In this document: positions 49,565 through 60,817 of the stretch, piece after piece
Numbering within the stretch: the first letter of the stretch is position 1
Layout: each line of letters begins with the position of its first letter
From: Syncephalis fuscata
Taxonomy: Eukaryota > Zoopagomycota > Zoopagomycetes > Zoopagales > Piptocephalidaceae
Direction of reading: 5' to 3'
Assembly (NCBI GenBank): GCA_025786725.1
Contig: JAHLTZ010000051.1
Location: 1 to 64,000 of the forward strand
Length of the DNA stretch: 64,000 nucleotides
Notes under the pieces: model-generated
What the model saw: the letters and a program-made list of their open reading frames with translations, nothing else
The model's database searches: none
Told to the model about the DNA's origin: nothing
Made by a program: the position numbers and the translations under genes

Positions 49565-52465
49565 ATCAAGATCAACCAGTCTCAGCAGCACCTGAAGTGA
49601 TGTCGGCGGTCTGGGTCAAGCTTCTTCAAGCTGCACCGAACAGTTCACGATTTGCAAAGCTAGGCATTGGTAAAGTCCTAGTCGAGAGCAAGATCTCCAG
49701 CCGAAAACTCAATGTTGCTGACCTTCGCAAAACACTTATCACCAATGTTGCTTTCAGAAACAAGCTGGTGGGCATGGGCTCGTCCGAACTCCAAGTCTAC
49801 AAGAATGAGGCTGACGCCGGCGATCCGGGAAAAGCTATCAAGTTAAGCAAGAAACTCAGCGAGCTTATAGAAGAAAACGGCTACGACAACCCGCTAATCG
49901 TTGTAACGCCACCCAAGCCTGGTAAGTAGTTTTGCTCTAAAGACCAGCAGTCAATATAATTCCTTTCTCTGCTGTTCCCCTTGCTTTACATCTAAGTATG
50001 TAGTGCTAATATTTAATTCATCTTCCCATTACTCCGATATAATCCATGTGTCTGTCCTCTCTCGTGCCTCTACTTCGCTTTCTGACCATTTTTCAGATTG
50101 ATTACGTCCTAGTGAATATAATTAACCTTTTCTAAATACTCACTTGTGTAACCTTGTACTGATTACCTAACGTTATTTTTTATTACCTTTTTTGATCATG
50201 TAGCAACATTTATCCAGCAGACGTCTGTTCCGTATGATCACATTGAGAAGGAATTGAGAATTATTTTCCAAGGCCTCAACCATCATTTCACCCGCCCTGT
50301 CGATCCAAAGGATGTTGAAGCTTCGCAAAGAAGTATACTAGGACCCTTTTACAAAAAAAGTCTACCATATCGCCAAACAGCAACAAATATAAGTCTAGTG
50401 ATGTTAGGAATTAAATTGAACAAGCAAGCAAGCGACAGTAATGGCAAGACTCTTCGTTCAATTGTCGAGAACGACATCGGAAAATTGAGTAATTATTGTA
50501 CAGTGGCCATGGTTGCCCCGTCCGCTTCAGGAAAGACTGCAACAGTCATTGACCTTGCAAGCAAGCATTTTGTCATTTATTGTGTCTGTTGCATACCGAA
50601 TTTAATCGCTGCGGAGTTTATGGACCAAAACTTTATTACGCTTGTAGAGGATGTCGAGGAAATATACTGGGCCATTGTTAACAGGAATCAGGGAAGTTGG
50701 TACGGGCCACAGGACATTGATTCCGAAGTAAAATCACGAGTGGTAGAACGCGTCAAGCTCGAATTCCTTGCACGAATGCTCTTCCTTCAGTATCTCCTGG
50801 AAAACAACCCTGATTTAAAGCCGCAGCAGTTCTTCCATGAGCAGATTACTGCAGGTAGCTTGACTATCGGCGAGCTAGTTAGCAAGCTGCGGAAATACGA
50901 CAACTACACAATCCAAGCCATGCTTAATAAAGTCCAAACCAAGCTTCGGTCCCATTTATCTTCCAAAAAACTTGGAATGGTAATTGCTCTGGATGAAGCT
51001 CAGGTTGCGGTGACTAGGATCTTATCCAATAAGCTTATTTCTCCGTCCGCTTTGATCAAGAACAAAGATACCCTTTTTGATGACAAGAATCAAATACAAC
51101 CTCGCTTCCGCCGCGGCTTTCTTACGCTTTTATCAGCTACTCTGCGCAATATGCAGGCGACACTGGTAATACTAGGCACAGCAACCTCATTGCAGGATAC
51201 CGAACATGTGTACTCGGCCATCGCCAAACAAACCAATTTTTTGAGGATAACGAACTTTCCGAGCTTCGATGAAGGCGATGTGAGCAGGCTATACTCGGAT
51301 CTAATCGACATGTCAGGCTGTGAAATTCCGCCTGCCAAACTCCGCCTGCTAACAGGACGACCTCGATTTTCCATTTTCGTCATCAACCGTCTCGCCGCGT
51401 TTCGCGCTTTTCAAGACTCTAAACAAGCTACTTTGGAGCACGCTATTTACAAGTCGATTGAGTATACGATGAGTGGTCTTCGGGCCATGATACACACCAT
51501 TCTTGACAACGATCGAACAGGCGAGGCAACTCGGCTTCTCTCTCGGATGGTAATGGCTTATCATCTTCACGGTGGCAAAGTATCCTTCTTGAGCAAGGGC
51601 CAGTTTGACTTTGTGGACAAGGCTCTGTGCAAACTACGATCACATTACGGTACATTCACTTGGTCATGGACGAGCCAATAGTTGTTGAGACAGTGCAGGA
51701 AGAGCTAAAGGCTTAGACAATAATCCGGTGTTCTTGGAGCACCTAAATCAGATGTACCAGGTTGTCACCAACTTTGGCATCACTTCAGCTTCAAAAAGAG
51801 ATGCGTTGGGGCCACTTGTTCGTCAATCACTTCAACGCTTCAATGGCTACCGTCTTGTTGGTCTTCCTTTTCTTCAAGGCGTCACATTGCCCGCCTGGTG
51901 CAACAATCTCCAGCTCCAAATTGATGAGATTAACACTGCCAACGGATTTGGATACACCGACAGTGGTGTCCGTGCAGATCTCGCCTTCCTCACCGAATGT
52001 CCTCCGAATAAGATGCTTATTGCAATAATGGCACATGTCCGGACGGAGTCTGGTTTTTTTCTGACAAACGTTACGCCGGCTCTCTTGCGATCAAGCTCCG
52101 CAGCGACCGTCTGAAGCAGTCCACCCACGAATCAAACGAAACTTCCAGCAATATTCGAAGTTGCTTTTTGAAACAGAGTCGTGCCAACGTGATTCAATCA
52201 CTGGCAGACATTCGACATGACTTTGAGGCTTCGGGTACTCCGTCCAACCTCAGGGGCATCCTCCGCATCCATCTTGATTCCCTGGCGTCCGGACGGTAAT
52301 CCAGTTACCTATATCAAAAAGGACCCTGCGACTGGTATTGAGGATGTAATGGTGTATATAGACCTTTCGAATCTGGACGATTTTTTTTTCGAGGGCATCG
52401 CAGAAAACAAGGACGATATGGTCAAATTGAAAAAGCTGATCAAATTCGTCTCCATCTCAGAGTAA
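49565..52465 (+). pseudogene. Crinkler (CRN)-type gene, second locus, frameshifted
   Basis: Exon A 49,565-49,921, exon B 50,204-52,465. The P-loop region reads through to about 51,650. From there, 1-nt deletions relative to the intact copy (near 51,650, 51,714, 52,022 and 52,275-52,295) break the nuclease-like domain, as in the left arm of the giant palindrome. Walker A reads APSASGKT instead of APSGSGKT. Divergence from 18,989-21,899 is patchy: blocks with many replacements (50,330-50,660; 51,000-51,230; 51,360-51,560) alternate with nearly identical blocks (50,670-50,990; 51,570-52,465). Decay, consensus error in the 3' part, and gene conversion are all possible. Confidence 0.8.
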
Positions 52466-52523
52466 AGATCGTTTAGAAATAACACTACAATTTCTAATTC
52501 GAATTCTCTACTTTTTTGTCCAT

Positions 52524-52750
52524 ATGCCTTACGTTCTAGCGTTTCTTCATTGTTTTATACGACTTTCGAGCGCTGCCAGCTGTCCTACTGCAACGCGTGT
52601 TAGACGCGTCGAGACTAATTTTTCACGCCGTCAACTGGTCATCGTATACATCCTACTTGTGGTAAATACAACTCAAAAAACGCAATACAAAAATATGCTC
52701 TGTAAGGATTAGTACTAATAGTATTGAAACAGTAGTTGATGTCGAAATAA
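52524..52750 (+). pseudogene. MULE C-terminal remnant after second CRN gene
   Basis: Identical in layout to 21,958-22,185, so the CRN/MULE-end junction predates the separation of the two loci. Confidence 0.4.
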
Positions 52751-53144
52751 ACGTTTTATTGAAGAGTAAATACAAATTACTAATGAAACAGCTATACGAA
52801 AAGAAAGCGTATTGTTATAAATAATAACATAACATGATGAACATGTATAAATATGGCAGTATTTACTATCGATATATTTATACAGATACTGAGTGTAATA
52901 TTATATGATAAAAACAAATAATGAAAAATGAATATACAACGTTAGGTAAAAGTATAAATGAATACATTTATTTAATAGTAGATATTATAGTGTACATTTG
53001 TAAATATATAAATAATTATTTAATGTAGTATAAAATTGGAAAATTAGAAAAATAGACAGTCGCTAAATTTAATTTTATTAATTTTATTTAATAAATAAAA
53101 TCTGCCAAATATCTACTAAACTATCTAAAAAAGCTATATTTAAC

Positions 53145-54758
53145 AGTATTAAAAAACTGAGAGCCGCTGTTGACGAGTTTAAGCTTGTTAGCGGCTGTGA
53201 TTTTAATAGGAAAAATAGTGATTCAACAAGATTGCAGCTTATTTGTCCTCATAAAGACCGTTACAGCAACAAATATCAGTTTATTTTGACTGCCAGAAAG
53301 CAGAAAACTGGCCTAATAAAGATTATCCAGTGCAATATTAAACATTTTAATGGTTGTTCATATGATTTGGCAATAATACTATTAAATTTATTATTAAGTC
53401 CATTACAAATGATGTTACTACACTTTCAAATATGAAATTAAAAGATGCACAAGTGAAAGTATTAAGTACATATTTAATTATTTAATATACACTAACAATT
53501 ATATCAGCTATTTATTTATTAAAGATTACCTTGTCAAATTCAAACACTTTAATACTGACTCTGTTCAGCACTTTTTGCAAAACTAGTCTGGTAATTTTGA
53601 AAGAACATTTTTATGTCATTTGGCATTTATCAAAGCTTACCAGTATACTCGTAAAGTACTGGTAATTGATAGCTGCCATTTAAGATATTCTTATAACGGT
53701 GTTACTCTTGCTGCAGTTGTTAAATATGGAAATAACAATATTTTTCCTTTGGTTGGTGCTATAATATCTCATGAAATAAAAACAACTGGGTTTATTTTTT
53801 TAAACATTTATTAGATTTGATACTTGAATTAAAAGAAAAAACCAAGCTATTGTTAGCGACAGAAATAAAAAAATACATTCTTTGGTAAAAATTGTATTTC
53901 TCTTGGCGCGCCACTCTGCATGCATTGCTCATATCGAAAAAACAAATGCTGAATTTAAAACAAAGCTTTAACTAGTAAAGAGGTTGCTGCTATTTATATT
54001 TATTTAAATTACATTCAAAGTACTAATTTATTTTCTAGATTTAATGAAAATGATACGGTCATTAAATGAGCCAGCCTATAACAATCTAATAAACTCAGCA
54101 AAAAACTGGGCTAGATTGTTTTTTAAATAGCCAAGATTCGGTTGAGTTTAGATTCATCAGAACCATTGAACTCGTGGATGAATGATCCTTGGAACAAATC
54201 CCATTATCAGTTTTTCACTGGATTTGTCATTAAAGTTGGAACTTTATTAAATAGCCGTAGGATTAAGTATCCACAAGCTCAAGAATTGTTATCTAATAAT
54301 ACCCGATTGTTGTATAATTCAACGTTAACTGACGCCAATAATTATATAGTTGACAATTATTTGGATACCAAATTTTAAGTTAAAGATACTAAGTCCGGTA
54401 TTGTCAGAACAGTATATTTAACTAAAAAACCTGCACGTATGGGTACTGGGAAAAAATAAAGCTTGTTTGTAGTCATGTAGCAATAATTTTGAAGAATCTT
54501 AAGCTTTTATTAAATAATTTTATTGATAAATCTTACACCATTGATTATTTAAGCAAATTATCTGTTTCATATATTTGTCCGGTTGAAATAGAATCAATTA
54601 CCGCAGATATTTTGTGTTTGCCACCGAAAATAACGAAAAAAGCCGGTAGACCAAGAGTTAAAAGAATCAGATCTTGTGGTGAAGCTTTGGAAGCCTCGCA
54701 ACGATATGCTTGTCGTAATTGTAGCTCAAAGGACACAATACAAGAACATACACTGTAA
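53145..54758 (+). pseudogene. Decayed MULE transposase, second locus
   Basis: Same blocks and most of the same breaks as 22,575-24,187. Most inactivating changes are shared, so the transposase was already dead when the block was duplicated. Confidence 0.75.
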
Positions 54759-55511
54759 ACGCTAGAATTAATAATGTTGAAACAAGCACCTTTATTGAAT
54801 AGCAACTACAAATTACTAATGAAACGGCTATAAAAAAGAAGACAAGTCATTAAAGAATGTTTAATTTGTAATGAACGCCATTAGAAAAAACAAAGTGTGG
54901 AGCAAATAGAGAATGATTTTATTAATTAATAAATTTAATGAATTTTTAAAAAGAATTTATATGATAAAATTAGAAACAATGTATGGCAAAGACTGCATAT
55001 GAATAAATTGCAGACGCTTCGGGCTTTTCTAAAGAATTGTTCCAAATATGCATATGGCGGCTCGAGGGCAAGGGGGATTAAATAAGGCGTCGGCCACCAA
55101 TGGCCTTCAGAGTCCATAAGAATATGGCGTGGAGAGGCGAAAGCCGTCCTGGAGATTGTAAGTAATACGTACGCAAATGTACCAAGAAAAAGCAGGCGTG
55201 CTTGTTGGATATTGAAACAAGCGGGAAAATAAGAAATGGTAATTGATTTTTGTACAGCTGATGAAATAATGTATTGTATTCATAAATGCTACATAGCAAC
55301 GGAAGCTGGCAAAAAGGGGGAGACGAGAACTCAACCTAAAGCGACGACCAGGAGTATATTTGGAAAATCTATGTTGAAAGTTGGAAGTTGCGTAAGAGTT
55401 GTGTGTCCCAGGAAAGAGTGCACTTTATCCATCTTGGTGGAAGTGCAATTCGTTCAGTTCATTGTCCACCAAATTTAATTTTTTTAATTTTGCGCAGTTA
55501 TCAAATTCAGC
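54759..55511. other. End of the CRN-MULE block and unassigned DNA
   Basis: Similarity to the right arm of the giant palindrome fades between about 54,835 and 54,930 (shared GAGAATGATTTTATTAAT), with no nested foldback beyond. The rest, to 55,511, shows no gene I can support. Confidence 0.4.
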
Positions 55512-55895
55512 TCAAATAAGGTTACATTCTTGGGCATAAGCTTCTTTTAGTCTAGTCAAATTAAAGCAAAACAGCTGTTCTATCATATCCATATAACAAT
55601 ATAGCTTTTCTAGATTGGGAAAGTCTTTAACATTCAAAGCTCTAAGGTTATTGTTATTACAATAAAAAGTTTTCAATCCTTTGCAATTGGCTATCTCTAA
55701 CTCTTTTAACCAATTAAAAAAAACATAGATGCGCTCTAATTTGGAAAAATTATTGAGTTTCAATGCTTCAATCTCGTTGTTGCAGCCTTGGATATTGACT
55801 AGATTAGGGCAATTCTCAATGATGACACCACTCAATCCGCAGCCATCAAATTTAACAACCTTTAAGTTGGGACAATTTTTGATGACTAGTGTTTT
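55512..55895 (-). pseudogene. Leucine-rich-repeat gene fragment
   Basis: The minus strand reads repeated ~20-22-residue LRR units: LVIKNCPNLKVVKF, VIIENCPNLVNI, LKELEIANCKGLKTFYC, LRALNVKDFPNLEKLYC and LTRLKEAYAQEC. This style (Cys/Asn-rich LRR with NCPNL turns) is common in large lineage-specific LRR families of early-diverging fungi. A frameshift at about 55,895 separates it from an upstream, more charged stretch (to ~56,110) with an in-frame stop. The whole looks like the 3' part of a decayed gene that began near the leader at 56,430. Confidence 0.6.
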
Positions 55896-56440
55896 GCCCT
55901 TTCATCCTTTATCATTGTCGTCCAAGCATATACAGTCTCCCTCTTATCCATCAGATTCATTTTGAACAGCCTTTATGTTTTGATACTGCTCTTCTATTTA
56001 TACTACATTTCTCTTTTGGTTCTTAATGATATCAGTAACCTCTTTCAAATAAGCTTCATAAGACCTGCGAACTTCGCCGGAGATACTACTATCTCTTCAA
56101 ATACCTTTCTAACTTTTTTGTAAATTTCGTTTTGTTCTACAATAATAATTGGTGATATGATACATAATCGTGAGCAATAGAAAGAGAGAGCAAATTGTCA
56201 ACCAACGCTCTATCTATAATATAGTTTTAGCATAAAACTGATGCTGCAGTACCAAGAATGTGCGAAAACCGACAGCCATGCCTAAAGTTAACACTGTAAG
56301 GCGAATATTGACTCATTAAAACAGCGTGGAACGGAAAAAGAGCCAGAATGAAATGCTCGAAACTTGATTCTTGAACAATGTTAAATGTTCACTTTGTCTG
56401 GTTTTATTGCAGTGCGCCTCATATTATTAAAATACAGTAA
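55896..56440 (-). pseudogene. Decayed 5' part of the LRR gene with CRN-like leader
   Basis: At 56,395-56,435 the minus strand has a leader (MRRTAIKPDK reading) close to that upstream of the CRN genes (MRRAAIKPNK reading), then stops. A helical charged segment near 56,000-56,105 (EVRRSYEAYLKEVTDIIKNQ) remains readable. No continuous frame survives. Confidence 0.4.
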
Positions 56441-56783
56441 CAAGTATAAACATATGTAAATGTATAGAATATGAATAGAAATAATTTACATACTTTCTAT
56501 TATTAGTAAAATCTAACTAGTTATATGGCAGTTCTCCATGTAGGCAAAAAATAGCATTTGAAATATGACAAAAAGTGTATAATTTAGTGTGGGAAAATTA
56601 GAAAATTATAGTTACCAAATATGGTAATGGCACAAGTAAAAAACAGCTATTACAACTACACTCTGCAACCTGGCGCTTTAAATAATAAGCGTATACTATC
56701 CATTGGCTTTTTAGTACTTTTATTCAATAAAATATGGTGCTCAACACCAGTTTAAACAAAAAATGTCTTTTATCGTTTCAGTC

Positions 56784-56993
56784 TTATTAACATTTGTGTA
56801 ACACTTTGGAGTACTTGCCTCATCACGCCATTGGACGCACAGTCGGTCCAGTGCATTTTTCTTTTGCCGTCGCAGCTAGAGGGTAGCACAGCAGATTTTT
56901 TGGCTATTGCTCATCAACGACCAATGGCAATACGACGATGTTTAGTAGAATGGGCAATAGAGATATGGCATTCTCATTGGGGCGATAGATAAA
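56784..56993 (+). pseudogene. Possible orphan last exon of an unknown gene
   Basis: After a pyrimidine-rich CGTTTCAG acceptor, a 69-codon open stretch ends in TAG and reads protein-like at its end (HQRPMAIRRCLVEWAIEIW). No upstream exon is visible in the preceding mobile-derived DNA. It could be the stranded 3' end of a gene cut by insertion, or chance. Confidence 0.25.
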
Positions 56994-57255
56994 ATATGAA
57001 GATCATCTAGAAAAAAAACGGTGTATGTATCACATATTGTCTTGCCCACGTTGTTCCAACTGAACAAGAATAGAAGCACTTTTGCTACTAGTACCGCTTT
57101 TCCATTTTTCGCACGAACTCTCTATTTAACCGACGTGCTCGTGACCCCACGACCGTTGCAACGTTCGTTTCAACTTTTCCTATTGACACTCGTTTGCTAT
57201 TGTAGTTCACACATACTACTGCTCTACTCCTCCATTACTACTACGCCTGACTCCT

Positions 57256-59411
57256 ATGAGTATACTCCTAGCCCGTTCGCTTGCACTTACTGGACGTCGA
57301 ATTGGAGAACGCGCTGTGCGTGCTTCAGATATACGGGCATCGCCGCCATCGTTCCCAAGTACACATCGCTTATTGTGGACTGGCCAGCAACATCGTCGCA
57401 TCCTACATACGGCCAACGAAACAGTTACGCAGCAACTAAGCCACCGTTCGAGCAATACTCGCCACTCGACTCGCCTATCAAGCACCGCCCTTTACGCTGC
57501 ATTTGGTATCGGTGTAGCGGCTGTTCTACTTGATCCAGAGCCATTATTTTCAAATCGAACCGATGTTATGGCAGAAGCTGCAGATCCTAGCGACCAGGGG
57601 CGTCGTTCGGACGCCAATCTGGCGCTGATACACCGTACATTTGATGAGCGATCCACTGTATCGTTGCTTCGTTCACTACTCATTTATGAGATGTGTGCCT
57701 ATCCACAGCTTGTCTCACTTGCCTCTAAGGTAATCAGCCTTGCCGAACGACTACCGCTACTCAATCTACCGGTACGGTTTGCGGTGCGTGAGACGGCCTT
57801 TCGCCAGTTCTGTGGCGGCGAAACCGTCGAAGAAACGCTACCTTTACTTATCCGTATGCACAGCCAAAATATTACAGGTATTTTGGATTTATCAATTGAG
57901 GCGGACGTTGGCGAAGCCACACGTAATATGTCGGAAGATGCGGCAGCTACAGCTCGTCGCGAACCAGACACGTATTGGCAAACGAACCGACAAGGCCAAG
58001 CAGCGCGTGCTGACCATGTGATGAAGTTGGTGGAGCGCGGAATCCTTGCTGGCAAAGCGGCACCCGGCACGTTTTTCGCCGTTAAATGTACAGCACTTGC
58101 TTCTGATCCTGAGGTGTTTGAGCGATGGAGCGCGGCACTTCGTAATGCTCGGCTAGAATTCGACGAACTTACCGGCCGACCCGTTGAAAAGTCGGCCGCT
58201 ATCGATCCACCCGTTAATCCAAGCGAATTCGACGCTAAACAAATACGCCAGCAGCTAAATGAATATACTATCGATGAATCTGATTTCATTGCACTTGCTT
58301 GGCCTTATTTGTCGACAGATACCGGCTCTGATGTACCAATGAGTGCACCACAGACAGAGCGTCAATTAAAAATGCTTTTTCAGCAACTTGATAGTCAAAA
58401 ACGTGGCCGATTAGACTGGGCCGATTATGTACAACTATTCAACAGTGAACGTCTACGCAGTGGACAAATACGTTTATTACCCGATGAAGCTGACAACTGT
58501 AAAGGATTGAAGCCAGCCTCATCGGCTGACAAAATAAAACAAAACGAGATTTACTGCTGTCTGCATCCAGATACGCAGGTCGAAGTACTTGAAGCACTTG
58601 ATCGTCTTGAACGACTTTGCGATGCATCAATTGCCAAAGAATCGGGCGAAACTTCAGTTCGATTAATGATTGATGCGAACAAAGTTATTTACAGCCGGCC
58701 ATTGCTTACCTTGCTCGTCAAGTGGCCATTAAATATAACAAGTCCGGCGTTGATACGCCGCAGATCTACGACACCTACCAGCTTTATCTTCGTCATGGAT
58801 TAAGACATCTTATTGAAGATATTGTTATGGCCGAACGTAATGGATATCGTTGGGCTGGAAAGCTTGTACGCGGTGCTTATGTGTCGACTGAACGTCGATA
58901 TGCCGAGGAACAAGGTCAACCGAGTGCCATTTGGCCATCAAAGCCAGATACCGATCGTTCGTATGATGCGGGCGCGGCGGTTGCTATCGAGCTAGCCAGC
59001 AATGATGCAGCTCATGTTGTGGTGGCTACCCACAATAACATTTCGGTGGTCAAGGCAGTTCAGCTGATGGAAAAGCTAAATACTGATGGCAGTAGCCAAT
59101 CTCTAAAGCAACGTATTCATTTCGCTCAGCTACTTGGCATGGGCGAATTGATTTCTGCACGTATTACCGAACAAGGCTACCAGTCGGCCAAGTATGTGCC
59201 TTATGGACCGGTCCAGGAAGTTGTGCCATATCTTTTACGTCGTGCCGAGGAGAATGGTGCGATGTTTGTCAGCCCAAGTGCCGCACCCATCGAAGATACT
59301 GAGACGGAGAACTTTGGCGACAATGGCCCAGGTGAAGACCGTAGCGCAGTAATCCATGTTTTGCGCGAACGTCTAGGCTGGCGCCGCTGGGTCGGTCTGC
59401 GTCAAGTGTAA
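57256..59411 (+). CDS. PUT1: Mitochondrial proline dehydrogenase, one frameshift
   Basis: The family oxidises proline to pyrroline-5-carboxylate with FAD in the mitochondrial inner membrane or matrix, the first step of proline use. The N-terminus is Arg-rich and Ser-rich, suiting a mitochondrial presequence. Core motifs: NLPVRFAVRETAFRQFCGGET, LDLSIEADVGE, VKCTAL, then LMIDA at the frame break, LVRGAYVSTERRYA, VVVATHNN, LLGMGELIS, KYVPYGPVQEVVPYLLRRAEENG. Around 58,676-58,680 (GATGCGAACAAAG) one base is missing: before it the frame runs from 57,256, after it the frame to 59,411 continues; the two halves join in the usual DAEQ-type motif. There is no GT-AG intron at the break. Total length, ~718 aa, exceeds yeast-type enzymes because of an insert (~residues 310-440) with an EF-hand-like stretch (DSQKRGRLDWADY). 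Confidence 0.9.
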
Positions 59412-59627
59412 TTGTTTACCGCGCAGTAGAACAAACATCTCATTGACTACCAAGCCAACAGTCTCCTTGGCAATTAAAACGTATCCATACTACATCCAGC
59501 TTTATCTTTGTTTATGTATCCAAGAATAGCCAATTACATATAAATAAATTGCTATATCATGTCCATACACTTTATTAAATTGTTCTACATTTTGCTACTT
59601 TACATTAATTACAATTGTTTTTTTATT
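59412..59627 (+). promoter_or_regulatory. Spacer before the GPI-anchored protein gene
   Basis: About 215 bp holds the 3' end of proline dehydrogenase and, presumably, the promoter of the next gene (TATAAATAAA near 59,539). An in-frame upstream ATG at 59,559 exists but would put a hydrophobic 23-residue stretch ahead of a good signal peptide. Confidence 0.4.
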
Positions 59628-60653
59628 ATGCAATCCACAGTCCGATCTTTAATGGCCGCGCTTCTATTATGCGCTTTGGTCGGTAGTGTCACGGCTGTTG
59701 CCGATACTACCGCATCTGACGCTAAACAGAAGCCAAGCCAGCCACAAGCCTCGAATACGCTTTCCGGCCCATTGGGATCGATCGATATTAGCGGTCTGTA
59801 CATGCCTGTAGGTAGCAGTGTCGCCGGTGACATTATTGTTACAGTGCCTGATGATATTGATGGATCTATTGCTCATCAAATGTTTTCAAAGGAAACAAAA
59901 TTAAATGGCGCAGGAAATGAGCCACGGCCCATCATTCGTGCCATTGTCGATGGCCATGGCAAGGAAGAAGTGACGTCGGAGCATGCTGCGAACGAAGGAG
60001 CCAAATCTAATAGCAAGTCTCAATCGGAACAGGCACAATCTAAGCATGGACAGTCGAATGATAAGCAAGGTAACAATGATAAGCATGCTGAAAATAAACA
60101 TGCTGAAGAGAAGCATACGGAGGAGAAACACGTGGAAGAAAAGCACACTGAAGAGAAGCAATCTCAAGCTGCTGCCAATACAGTAAAGCCCGATGCTGAA
60201 TCTTCAAATACAAAAACACAAGCAGCCAAACAAGCGGCGGCCACATCTACTGCTAACGATAAAGCATCGGCACAGTCGAATAATGATCGCAAAGCACCGT
60301 CAGCTACTAGTGCCACGACTACAGATAAGCCCGACTTGGATAACATTATTCATTCGATGATTCATGAACAAGGTACGGCTGAACCAGCTGCTACTAAAGC
60401 TTCTGAAAAGTCGGCATCCAGTGATAGCAAGTCATCTAATGCCGACCAAGCAACATCAACTGCTTTAGCTTCACATCCAGCGAGTGCTTCAGCTTCATCA
60501 CGTACCATTTCGCCATCGTCATCGCCGCGTCGTAGCATCACCTCGAATCAAATTGATCCAACAGGTGCCGCTAATACGCTTGTTTTTGGTACGGGAGCAC
60601 CTGTAGTTGCAGGATTTGCGCTGTTATGCTCAACGCTTGTCTTTCTATTTTAA
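59628..60653 (+). CDS. Secreted GPI-anchored, Lys/Glu/His-repeat and Ser/Thr-rich protein
   Basis: 341 aa from the ATG at 59,628, chosen because MQSTVRSLMAALLLCALVGS... VTA is a standard signal peptide. A ~100-residue N-terminal part (LGSIDISGLYMPVGSSVAGD) looks folded. A charged repeat region follows (HAEEKHTEEKHVEEKHTEEK within residues ~140-170), then a long Ser/Thr/Ala/Lys-rich region, probably O-glycosylated. The C-terminus is a hydrophobic tail preceded by small residues (TGAANTLVFGTGAPVVAGFA...), fitting a GPI attachment signal. A cell-wall or plasma-membrane surface protein is inferred. The His-containing repeats could bind metal, which is speculation. No named family recognised. Confidence 0.75.
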   Translation: MQSTVRSLMAALLLCALVGSVTAVADTTASDAKQKPSQPQASNTLSGPLGSIDISGLYMPVGSSVAGDIIVTVPDDIDGSIAHQMFSKETKLNGAGNEPRPIIRAIVDGHGKEEVTSEHAANEGAKSNSKSQSEQAQSKHGQSNDKQGNNDKHAENKHAEEKHTEEKHVEEKHTEEKQSQAAANTVKPDAESSNTKTQAAKQAAATSTANDKASAQSNNDRKAPSATSATTTDKPDLDNIIHSMIHEQGTAEPAATKASEKSASSDSKSSNADQATSTALASHPASASASSRTISPSSSPRRSITSNQIDPTGAANTLVFGTGAPVVAGFALLCSTLVFLF

Positions 60654-60817
60654 TTGCCAATAAAGACTCAGTGGTCTCTTATTATATTGACCACTTTACT
60701 GCTGATTTGTTCGATAATACTGCTTTTTGGTATCAAATGACATGCTTTATTACATTAATTACTCCACTACTCTTTCTATTATTGCTATTGCATCGATATT
60801 AACTAATTGATTGACAA

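Noticed and set aside
57021-57533. 170-codon frame overlapping the start of proline dehydrogenase
   Set aside because: It is in another frame of the presequence region, with Thr/Ser/Tyr-rich composition and no domain.
58676-58803. An intron joining the two halves of proline dehydrogenase
   Set aside because: No GT-AG pair fits, and the two frames meet exactly with one base missing.
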